Assembly (NCBI GenBank): GCA_039029195.1
Contig: JBCCGR010000075.1
Coordinates: forward strand, 1-11,878
DNA: 11,878 nucleotides
Reading direction: 5' to 3'
Source of the DNA: JBCCGR01 sp039029195
Lineage (GTDB): Bacteria > Pseudomonadota > Alphaproteobacteria > Rhizobiales > Rhizobiaceae
Position 1 is the stretch's first letter. Each line of letters begins with the position of its first letter. A program made the position numbers and the translations under genes. The notes beneath the pieces are model-generated. The model worked only from the letters and a program-made list of their open reading frames with translations. It was not told where the DNA came from and did not search any database. This document shows, one piece after another, positions 6,927-11,878 of the stretch.

Positions 6927-6961
6927 TTATGTGACAAATCAAATATTGATTAATCACATAA
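6927..6961. promoter_or_regulatory. 35-bp palindromic operator, probable MarR binding site
   Basis: A near-perfect palindrome centred on 6944: the half-site TGTGACAAATCAA (6930-6942) faces TTGATTAATCACA (6946-6958), with 11 of 13 pairs matching. The symmetry extends three more matching pairs outward to 6927 and 6961. It lies in the 82-bp space between the divergent monooxygenase and MarR genes, 29 bases from the first start codon and 20 from the second. MarR proteins typically repress both themselves and the divergent gene by binding such sites. The A+T-rich sequence also overlaps where both promoters must be. Confidence 0.75.
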
Positions 6962-6980
6962 TTTTTGCGAGTTTGCAAGA

Positions 6981-7451
6981 ATGGAAACCAAATCACAGAC
7001 TGTCGACCTGGATGCACACCTTCCAGCCTTGCTGTATGCACTGACAGCAAAGATTGGCCAGCATGCGCTCCGAGAAAGCGCGAAGCCTCTAAAAATGGAC
7101 ATGTGCGAATGGCGAGTTGTTCAAATTCTTGGGCGGGACGGTGCCTCCAGTATCAATGAAGTAGCCGACCGAATTTCGATGGATCGTGGCGGCACAAGTC
7201 GCGCTATCTCTCGGCTTGAAGATCGCGGCATCCTTAATCGACTTGCAGACAAAAACGACCGAAGACGCTCGAAGGTCGCTTTGACGAACAAAGGAAAAAA
7301 CCTACAAGAAGAGATCGCCGAGTTTGCCAACAAACGGGAGGAATTACTCGCAGAGCCGTTGTCAAAGAAAGAGTTGGATGCGTTAATTCTGCTTTTAGGA
7401 AAGCTTGACCATCAGGCCAGCTTGATGTTGGAAGGTGCCCCGGCTTCTTAG
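6981..7451 (+). CDS. MarR family transcriptional regulator
   Basis: Encodes 156 residues, standard for MarR. The N-terminal helical dimerisation part (about 1-45) leads into the winged helix-turn-helix: MCEWRVVQILGRDGASSINEVADRISMD (41-68), the recognition helix around RGGTSRAISRLEDRGI (69-84), and the wing DKNDRRRSKVALTNKG with the family-typical DxRxxxxxLT pattern. The C-terminal helices (about 105-150) complete the dimer. The start at 6981 fits the family, although only a weak AAGA-type Shine-Dalgarno precedes it. It is divergent from the flavin monooxygenase gene and the shared palindrome sits between them, so it most likely represses that gene and itself until an aromatic or phenolic ligand binds. 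Both DNA and protein are richer in A/T-type codons than the TRAP genes. Confidence 0.93.
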   Translation: METKSQTVDLDAHLPALLYALTAKIGQHALRESAKPLKMDMCEWRVVQILGRDGASSINEVADRISMDRGGTSRAISRLEDRGILNRLADKNDRRRSKVALTNKGKNLQEEIAEFANKREELLAEPLSKKELDALILLLGKLDHQASLMLEGAPAS

Positions 7452-7510
7452 CGGACGAACAACAACAAATACTCAGTCGCGTTCAGGACATTTAACTGCA
7501 ACGAAAAATG

Positions 7511-7525
7511 TTGATTTGTCCACAT
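7511..7525. promoter_or_regulatory. possible MarR half-site downstream of the regulator gene
   Basis: TTGATTTGTCCACAT repeats the reverse complement of one operator half-site (TTGATTTGTCACAT from 6929-6942) with a single inserted C; ten consecutive bases are identical. No symmetric partner is visible beside it, so it may be coincidence or a weak auxiliary site. Confidence 0.25.
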
Positions 7526-7686
7526 AGTCGCCGTTGACGCAAACAGTTCATTTGCTTCAAACGCTGTCAACAGGTCGCCAGATTTAAGCCTTCAACCAGA
7601 CTCCACCTCACGTCCGAAAGCTGATCTAACCCGAGTTCTCCCAGCCTTTGCCTTCGACGGTTGAGATGGGGATTGGTGAGTTCTTT

Positions 7687-7757
7687 GGTTCGAAACAATA
7701 GGCGCAAGGTGGCGTAGCATCGGCTGATGCAGGAGTGAGGAGGTGTTGTTTCGAGCC
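7687..7757. repeat. nested inverted repeat in the gene-poor stretch
   Basis: GGTTCGAAACAA (7687-7698) faces TTGTTTCGAGCC (7746-7757), 11 of 12 pairing. Near the centre GCATC (7717-7721) pairs with GATGC (7726-7730) around GGCT. The arrangement resembles a small palindromic element of about 70 bp. Its right arm overlaps the start of direct-repeat copy B. Confidence 0.5.
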
Positions 7758-7794
7758 GATGGCTGGCTGTTGTGAGCCTCTTTTGAACGTCTAC
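7737..7794. repeat. dispersed direct repeat, copy B
   Basis: The partner of copy A at 5588-5646, in the same orientation. It carries the exact 14-mer GGCTGTTGTGAGCC at 7765-7778, with diverged flanks on both sides. The two copies lie about 2.15 kb apart and bracket the flavin-monooxygenase/MarR pair. Confidence 0.55.
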
Positions 7795-8042
7795 CGTTTG
7801 TCTAATTCTCAGGAACAAAACAAACCACTCCGACATCGACGTTACAAAGCTCTCTCCGACAGTCACATCGACTTGGCATTTATCAGTAGAGGCTGCCCGT
7901 CTCCGGATCGTAGACTATGCAGATATTTCTCAGCGCGTCTGCGAATGATCGCTTTCGCGAAAATAGTCGAACCCTAATTGGTTGGAACGAGGGAAAACTT
8001 GAAAATTCGAACCGGGATTTTTCGTCAGGCAGAGCGAGTTTA

Positions 8043-9248
8043 TCACCAGCCGATTTCATCCAGGAATGCCCTTACTTCACGTTTGAACACCAGCCATGCG
8101 GGCTCGTCTTCCAGCAAAACGTGATTATCGCTCTCAAGCGCGACGAAACGAGCATTTGGCATATTCACCGCGAACTGCCTACCTGCCTCCATAAAGACGA
8201 CCTGATCACCTCTGCTATGTGTAACCAAGGTGGGGACCTCTACATCCGCAATAAGTGGACGGACATCGATATCTCCAAAACTATCAAGTATGCGCCACGC
8301 ATTTTCTGGCGAAGCGGCAAGGCGCTGCATCTCATTGAACCAGTCGTGCTGCTCTTTGGTTCCTCCAGGAACAAACATTGAAGTATAAGCTTGGCGGAAA
8401 GCGGGATTGTCACCGCCCCATCCAACGCGAACCAGCTCCAACATTGCTTCTCGCCTTGCACTCAGATCGGGGTCGCCAAAGGCGCGCCAGCCAGCAACAT
8501 ATCCACCGTGCAATATGAGACCAGCGACGCGTTCCGGGTGGCGATGAGCAAATGCGATCGCCTGCGGACAGCCTTGGGACAATCCCAATAGGACGGCTCG
8601 CTCAGTATGTGTTCCGTCCAGGACCTTGAGCATATCCTGCAAATAGGACTCAAACGAAAAATCTTCGATATTTCTGTCGGATAGACCAGTGCCGCGTTGA
8701 TCGAAACGAATATAGCGGTTCTTTCTGGCCGCCTCATTGATCCAATGTCGATTAACAGGGCTCGAGTGATCCATTTCGATGTGATTCAAAAAGGAGGGTG
8801 TCTTGACAATCGGTGGCCCCACACCCGCAACTTCATATGCAATGTTCGTCCCATCAAACGATCGAATGTAGCGAACTCCGGAAAACTCGACTTCGCTTTT
8901 TTGGTCGGGCCGCAATTGATCGTCCGCGCTAACCGCGCCTTCAAATCGAAAACCCCGCCCGTGAACTGTCTTGATGATGCGCTGCGCAGATCCGTCATCG
9001 GCCAGAGCTTTGCGCGCCGCATTGATCCGCGTTGAGACCGCAGATTCTGAAACAATGCGTCCATCCCAAACTGCATCGATAATCTCGTCGCGACTTACAA
9101 CCTGGCCGGGACGGCTGGCCAGCAATCTGATCAGGTCGAATACTTGGGGCTCAAGCGGGATAGGCTCGCCAGCCTTTCTCAGCTCGACTGCTCCAACATC
9201 CAGTTCAAAGTCCTCAAACAGGAGAATTTCGCTGCCGATGTTTTCCAT
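8043..9248 (-). CDS. winged-helix (OmpR/PhoB-type) DNA-binding domain fused to an alpha/beta hydrolase
   Basis: Encodes 401 residues from the ATG at 9248, chosen because GGGAG lies 7 bases before it; an in-frame ATG at 9260 adds four residues but would overlap that site. Residues about 8-104 form an OmpR/PhoB-type winged helix (FEDFELDVGAVELRKAG, PLEPQVFDLIRLLASRPGQV, SRDEIIDAVWDGRIVSESAV, IIKTVHGRGFRFEG). Residues about 120-400 are an alpha/beta hydrolase with DQRGTGLSD, the nucleophile elbow GLSQG (Ser224), the acid Asp348 in SRGDQVV and the base His376 in SDNHVLLED, so the triad looks intact. There is no receiver domain and no membrane segment. It should be a cytoplasmic one-component regulator that either senses a ligand through the hydrolase domain or couples hydrolysis to DNA binding. 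Similar fusions occur in alphaproteobacteria, but their physiology is poorly known. It is divergent from a small-protein gene. Confidence 0.9.
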   Translation of the reverse strand: MENIGSEILLFEDFELDVGAVELRKAGEPIPLEPQVFDLIRLLASRPGQVVSRDEIIDAVWDGRIVSESAVSTRINAARKALADDGSAQRIIKTVHGRGFRFEGAVSADDQLRPDQKSEVEFSGVRYIRSFDGTNIAYEVAGVGPPIVKTPSFLNHIEMDHSSPVNRHWINEAARKNRYIRFDQRGTGLSDRNIEDFSFESYLQDMLKVLDGTHTERAVLLGLSQGCPQAIAFAHRHPERVAGLILHGGYVAGWRAFGDPDLSARREAMLELVRVGWGGDNPAFRQAYTSMFVPGGTKEQHDWFNEMQRLAASPENAWRILDSFGDIDVRPLIADVEVPTLVTHSRGDQVVFMEAGRQFAVNMPNARFVALESDNHVLLEDEPAWLVFKREVRAFLDEIGW

Positions 9249-9274
9249 CAAGTCTCCCATGGGCTCGGCGCGAT

Positions 9275-9302
9275 GAAATCTTCAGAAATATGAAGGAAAT
9301 CT
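9275..9302. promoter_or_regulatory. three phased GAAAT repeats, candidate operator for the winged-helix fusion
   Basis: GAAATCT (9275-9281), GAAATAT (9285-9291) and GAAATCT (9296-9302) are spaced 10 and 11 bp apart, one helical turn each. OmpR/PhoB-type winged helices bind tandem direct repeats with about this period. The array lies 27 bp upstream of the fusion gene's start and about 90 bp upstream of the divergent small gene, so it could control either or both. Binding is inferred, not shown. Confidence 0.5.
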
Positions 9303-9351
9303 GGACACCTCCTTAAGGTCCTCTGAAAGCACCGCGACCACCCAAACATTA

Positions 9352-9389
9352 GTGTCTCCCCATCAGCAACGCAAACTCCAAGGAGACAC
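9352..9389 (+). promoter_or_regulatory. hairpin covering the ribosome-binding site of the small-protein gene
   Basis: GTGTCTCC (9352-9359) is exactly complementary to GGAGACAC (9382-9389) across a 22-base loop. The right arm contains the GGAGA Shine-Dalgarno (9382-9386) of the gene starting at 9393, so in mRNA the stem would hide it. As DNA the same dyad could be an operator. A similar TGTCTC/GAGACA dyad precedes the SDR gene at 10820-10856. Confidence 0.45.
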
Positions 9390-9392
9390 GCA

Positions 9393-9602
9393 ATGTACAA
9401 GATTGATCCCAAGTTCTTCGATAAAGACGGCTCCATCAACTATGAAAAAGCGTTCGCGGCCGGACGTTTGGAACGCTCAAGGGCTGCTTACAAGACATTC
9501 GGCTATATCTGGAATGGGTTGAGCAAGGCCGCCAGGTCGTTAGGCCGGAGTTCTGGGGGTGTCACAGGGCCTTTGACCACCAGAAAGCTGAGAGCCTCGT
9601 AA
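9393..9602 (+). CDS. small basic protein of unknown function (69 residues)
   Basis: A short gene with strong start signals: AGGAGA at 9381-9386, 6 bases before the ATG. The first two thirds (MYKIDPKFFDKDGSINYEKA, then FAAGRLERSRAAYKTFGYIW) look like a soluble, partly helical domain. The last third is basic and Ser/Gly-rich, with RSLGRSSGG and a C-terminal TRKLRAS. No signal peptide, membrane segment or known domain is visible, and I do not recognise the family. It is divergent from the winged-helix/hydrolase fusion, 144 bp away, and that space carries phased direct repeats, so it is a natural candidate for that regulator's target. The Shine-Dalgarno can be sequestered in an 8-bp stem. A small hairpin 22 bases after the stop may terminate it, making it monocistronic. 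Coding is likely; function unknown. Confidence 0.72.
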   Translation: MYKIDPKFFDKDGSINYEKAFAAGRLERSRAAYKTFGYIWNGLSKAARSLGRSSGGVTGPLTTRKLRAS

Positions 9603-9948
9603 GCATAAGTTTCAGGCTGGAAATTGCTCCCTCGCGGAGCAACCGGCCTCATTGTTTGTCAGAAAGGCGCACAATTCACTAGCAGACGCGCTTTGTCTAA
9701 GAGCCAGTTTCGAGAGCGGAAAATTGCAAAATGTCTGCGTTGCCGTCATCCGAGAACTTGAAATCGTCATCACCCTGAATGTCGGCTTTGACGAATCCCT
9801 TAAGGAAGTTTGGAGGCAGTTTGAACGACCGGATTGGGCCATCTCCTACGGTCGATCGTGCTGAAGCAATCGCGGCTTTTTGAGCGATGAAAGTAGATCG
9901 CGTGTTTCAAAGCGCCTTTCCGCTGATGGAATGTTCTCTTTTCCGATT
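9603..9948. other. 346-bp intergenic stretch between the small gene and the SDR gene
   Basis: The stretch lies between the convergent ends of the small-protein and SDR genes. It contains a short hairpin at its left end and overlapping open frames on both strands (9652-9864 plus, 9612-9842 minus) that have no ribosome-binding site and no recognisable domain. No other structure was found. Confidence 0.45.
9624..9642 (+). terminator. possible terminator of the small-protein gene
   Basis: TTGCTCC (9624-9630) pairs with GGAGCAA (9636-9642) around CTCGC, 22 bases after the stop codon. A proper T-run is missing (only TTGTTTG about 10 bases later), so termination would be weak. Position is the main argument. 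Confidence 0.35.
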
Positions 9949-10815
9949 CTAAATAACGTCTTTCGGAAGTGCCGCTTTCAAAACGGCGTTCAACTTAGTC
10001 GGCTCAAAGTCCGGCAGTAGTTCGTTCAGTCGTGCGCCATCCAGCGCATGGTCAGTGCTCCAAAGATAGCGCATTTCGTTGAGTTCTCGGGCGAGTTCCC
10101 AAAAAGGCGACAACAACCTCATGACAATCCAAGGGAACTGCACAAAATACAGATTACGATCGAGGATACCCTCCAAACCTTGCCTTATGTCGTTGGCTGT
10201 AAGCGTATGTCCAGAGAACGGGACGTCCTCAAAATGGCCTAACTCATTGCGCATTTCTGCCAGCAGCACGGCGGCTCGAGACCAATCCGGCAGATAGCAC
10301 AAGGCTTGGCGTACTGAAGCAGGTCCGGGCAAAGTAACTTTGCCGTCGCGGATTTTGCGCAAGTATATAGCCGACATGGGGCAACCTTGCCCGTTCGGGT
10401 CGATGAAGTTTCCTGCTCGCAGAACGATGGTCTGTGCGCTGCTTGCTTCATAGGCACGTTCCATTTCGAGACGGATCTTTCCTTTTCGACTAACTGGCGC
10501 GGGTATTGTGTCTTGCGACCAGATACCAGGATGGTCACCAAAGTGATAAACGTTTCCTGGGACAATAACCGTCGAGTCGTTCGCCTCTGCAGCTTCTATG
10601 ACTTGTGCTGTGATCGCCGGTATTGTGTTTTTCCAGTCGTGATAGTTTGGCGGGTTCATTCCGTTGAGTATCACGCTCGAACCCCGGGCCGCTGCGGTCA
10701 TGTCGTCGGTCTGTCTGTTGTAACGCTTCACGTTCCAACCGGCGTTTTCGAACGCCACCGCGCTATGACGACCAATCTTGCCGGATGCTCCCAGAATCAG
10801 AATGGTTTTGGTCAT
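9949..10815 (-). CDS. NAD(P)-binding epimerase/NmrA-like SDR family protein
   Basis: Encodes 288 residues from the ATG at 10815; a TTG at 10839 would add eight residues but is less plausible. The N-terminal TKTILILGASGKIGRH gives a Rossmann beta-alpha-beta with GASGKIG (9-15), the atypical/extended SDR nucleotide-binding pattern. After it come VILNGMNPPNYHDW (48-61), VIVPGNVYHFGDHP (83-96), a KGKIRLEMERAYEAS segment (111-125) and VLRAGNFIDPNG (131-142), as in NAD-dependent epimerase/dehydratase and NmrA-like proteins. A canonical YxxxK pair is not clear, so it may be a reductase with an unusual active site or a redox sensor. It is divergent from a LysR gene 96 bp away, which probably controls it. 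The start region carries a TTGTCTC/GAGACAA dyad. Family confident; substrate unknown. Confidence 0.88.
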   Translation of the reverse strand: MTKTILILGASGKIGRHSAVAFENAGWNVKRYNRQTDDMTAAARGSSVILNGMNPPNYHDWKNTIPAITAQVIEAAEANDSTVIVPGNVYHFGDHPGIWSQDTIPAPVSRKGKIRLEMERAYEASSAQTIVLRAGNFIDPNGQGCPMSAIYLRKIRDGKVTLPGPASVRQALCYLPDWSRAAVLLAEMRNELGHFEDVPFSGHTLTANDIRQGLEGILDRNLYFVQFPWIVMRLLSPFWELARELNEMRYLWSTDHALDGARLNELLPDFEPTKLNAVLKAALPKDVI

Positions 10816-10819
10816 GTGA

Positions 10820-10856
10820 TTGTCTCTTGGGGATTGCAATTGGCATCATGAGACAA
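10820..10856 (-). promoter_or_regulatory. TGTCTC/GAGACA dyad at the start of the SDR gene
   Basis: Read on the minus strand, TTGTCTC (10856-10850) and GAGACAA (10826-10820) are exact complements with a 23-base spacer; the second arm ends 4 bases before the ATG at 10815. The palindrome ATTGCAAT (10833-10840) sits near the centre. It could be an mRNA hairpin covering the weak ribosome-binding region or an operator. It resembles the dyad at 9352-9389. Confidence 0.45.
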
Positions 10857-10869
10857 CATTCTTATTTGT

Positions 10870-10913
10870 ATAGGTATTGCCTAATTTCAAAGAAGACCTA
10901 TTCATATTTGAAT
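10870..10913. promoter_or_regulatory. LysR-type operator candidates between the SDR and LysR genes
   Basis: Two dyads lie side by side: ATAGGT (10870-10875) with ACCTAT (10896-10901), and ATTCA (10900-10904) with TGAAT (10909-10913). The second overlaps the LysR start codon at 10912, a position suited to autorepression. LysR proteins bind interrupted dyads in such divergent regions and contact more than one site. Assignment is by position and symmetry only. Confidence 0.45.
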
Positions 10914-11805
10914 GGATGTAGCACTGGATAAATTAGATTGGATGACTGTTCGCAGCTTTTTAGCCGTTGCGGAAACAGGATCCCTGAGCGCAGCAGCAAG
11001 AAAATTGCGGCAGAGCCAACCCACTGTTGGTCGCCAGATCAAAGCTCTCGAAGCCTCCCTTGGGAGCGAGCTTTTCACGCGAAACCCACGTGGTTTGGAC
11101 TTAAGTGATGCAGGCAAAGCACTTCTAGAACCAGCGCAAGATATGGCGGCTGCCGCCGCACGATTATGTAACATATCCGCAGGTCGAGATGAGGCAGCTA
11201 AAGGAACGGTTCGGATCACCGCAAGCGTGGTGATCTCCAACTTTGTCATGCCAGATATCATCGCCTCAATTCGTCAGCAGGAACCGGGTATCGAAGTCGA
11301 ATTAGTGCCGTCAGATGCAAGCGAAAACCTTATCTTCAGAGAGGCCGACATAGCCGTTCGAATGTACCGTCCAAACCAACTGGAAGTGGTGACGAAACAT
11401 GTGTCGGATCAAGATATGGCACTCTACGCGGCGAAGAGTATTATTGATCGCTACGGACAGCCAGACGATCTGAGCAACCTTGCTGAATTTCCATTCGTTG
11501 GCTTTGATAAATCCGACCTCATCCTTCGCGAAATGCGGGAACTTGGACTTGAGGTAAATCGCTCATTCTTCGGTGTTCGATGCGACGATCAAGCCACTTT
11601 CTGGCGACTTGTTTGTTCCGGTTGTGGAGTGGGTGCCATGCAGACATTTATCGGAGATAAAGAACCTCTGGTTGAACGCTTGGCCTTCCAACCGACCTTG
11701 CCATCACTTCCTATGTGGCTTGCCGCTCCCGAAGCTCTCCGAACCAATCGTCGCATAAGGAGGGTCTGGGATATGCTCACGGAAATGTTGCGAAGCGGTC
11801 ACTAA
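10912..11805 (+). CDS. LysR family transcriptional regulator
   Basis: Encodes 297 residues, typical for LysR. The N-terminal winged helix is clear: LDWMTVRSFLAVAETGSLSA, AARKLRQSQPTVGRQIKALE (recognition helix about 34-47) and GSELFTRNPRGLDLSDAGKALL (about 51-72). A linker helix and a periplasmic-binding-protein-like effector domain follow (GTVRITASVVISNFVMPDII, then ADIAVRMYRP at about 144-153), with Cys224, Cys236 and Cys239 in the second half. The ATG at 10912 fits the usual LysR N-terminus; no Shine-Dalgarno is visible, so translation may be weak or leaderless. An internal ATG at 10942 would cut the first helix. It is divergent from the NmrA-like SDR gene and most likely controls it and itself. 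The effector is unknown. Confidence 0.94.
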   Translation: MDVALDKLDWMTVRSFLAVAETGSLSAAARKLRQSQPTVGRQIKALEASLGSELFTRNPRGLDLSDAGKALLEPAQDMAAAAARLCNISAGRDEAAKGTVRITASVVISNFVMPDIIASIRQQEPGIEVELVPSDASENLIFREADIAVRMYRPNQLEVVTKHVSDQDMALYAAKSIIDRYGQPDDLSNLAEFPFVGFDKSDLILREMRELGLEVNRSFFGVRCDDQATFWRLVCSGCGVGAMQTFIGDKEPLVERLAFQPTLPSLPMWLAAPEALRTNRRIRRVWDMLTEMLRSGH

Positions 11806-11878
11806 TCAAAGAACGCAAAGAACAATCCCAACTCAATGTTCCGCTTTGGAGAGGCGACGATTGGCAAACCGAACGGCG

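Larger units (their letters stand above)
7452..8042. other. 591-bp stretch without a convincing gene
   Basis: Short open frames exist on both strands (for example 7567-7866 minus and 7735-7977 plus), but none has a ribosome-binding site or a recognisable domain, and their compositions look random. The stretch holds a MarR half-site-like sequence (7511-7525), a GTTGAC/GTCAAC dyad (7533-7538 with 7566-7571), a nested palindrome (7687-7757) and copy B of the direct repeat (7737-7794). No clear terminator was seen after the MarR gene. It may be relic or repeat DNA. Confidence 0.55.

Noticed and set aside
7567..7866. 99-residue minus-strand frame in the gene-poor stretch
   Set aside because: No ribosome-binding site, no recognised domain, and it overlaps the nested palindrome and direct-repeat copy B.
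7917..8381. 154-residue plus-strand frame running into the hydrolase region
   Set aside because: Most of it is antisense to the C-terminal hydrolase domain, which is strongly supported by its catalytic motifs.
9652..9864. 70-residue plus-strand frame with plausible amino-acid composition
   Set aside because: No Shine-Dalgarno before the ATG and no family recognised; it remains possible as a gene remnant but is not supported.
11806..11878. Possible start of another gene at the right edge
   Set aside because: Only 73 bases are available, with no ribosome-binding site or recognisable peptide.

Overview
The window looks like a chromosomal segment of an alphaproteobacterium, most likely of the Hyphomicrobiales (rhizobial) group. 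Two things suggest this: the gene repertoire (ectoine-degradation deacetylase, TRAP transporter, many LysR/MarR-type regulators), and several intergenic palindromic repeats of types I associate with that group (the CCCTCCCC/GTCGTC-GAAA-GACGAC element, the CCTTCGACAAGCTTAGGATGAGG element, and the ACCGAAAAGTGGGAACCGG element). The assignment rests on recognition from memory, not on a search. No tRNA, rRNA, CRISPR array or complete insertion sequence was seen.

Layout. 1-681: the 3' part of doeB (N-acetyl-diaminobutyrate deacetylase, ectoine catabolism). 841-3888: a complete tripartite TRAP transporter (DctP-DctQ-DctM order) with a large composite palindromic repeat inserted between the binding-protein gene and the two membrane-protein genes. 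The operon ends in a 21-bp perfect-stem terminator (3894-3948). 3949-4227: an intergenic mosaic of tandem palindromes. 4255-5559: a two-gene unit, a small secreted protein and a TauD/TfdA-type Fe(II)/2-oxoglutarate dioxygenase, abutting with no spacing. 5681-7451: a divergent pair, an acyl-CoA-dehydrogenase-fold flavin monooxygenase (minus) and a MarR regulator (plus), sharing one long operator-like palindrome. This pair is bracketed by two diverged copies of a ~58-bp direct repeat. 7452-8042: a gene-poor stretch with a nested palindrome. 8043-9602: a winged-helix/alpha-beta-hydrolase fusion (minus), divergent from a 69-residue small protein gene (plus). 9949-11805: an NmrA/SDR-type NAD(P)-binding protein (minus), divergent from its probable LysR regulator (plus).

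How the parts work together. The first third is a catabolic/uptake region: doeB and a TRAP importer, although the binding protein does not resemble the ectoine binders TeaA/UehA. From about 5.6 kb on, the window is three successive divergent regulator/enzyme modules with visibly more A+T, which reads like accessory DNA. The most interesting regulatory features lie here: a 35-bp MarR-type palindrome; three ~10-11-bp phased GAAAT repeats in front of the winged-helix fusion gene; and a TGTCTC-N23/24-GAGACA dyad placed just upstream of the start codons of both the small-protein gene and the SDR gene, where it would cover their ribosome-binding regions.
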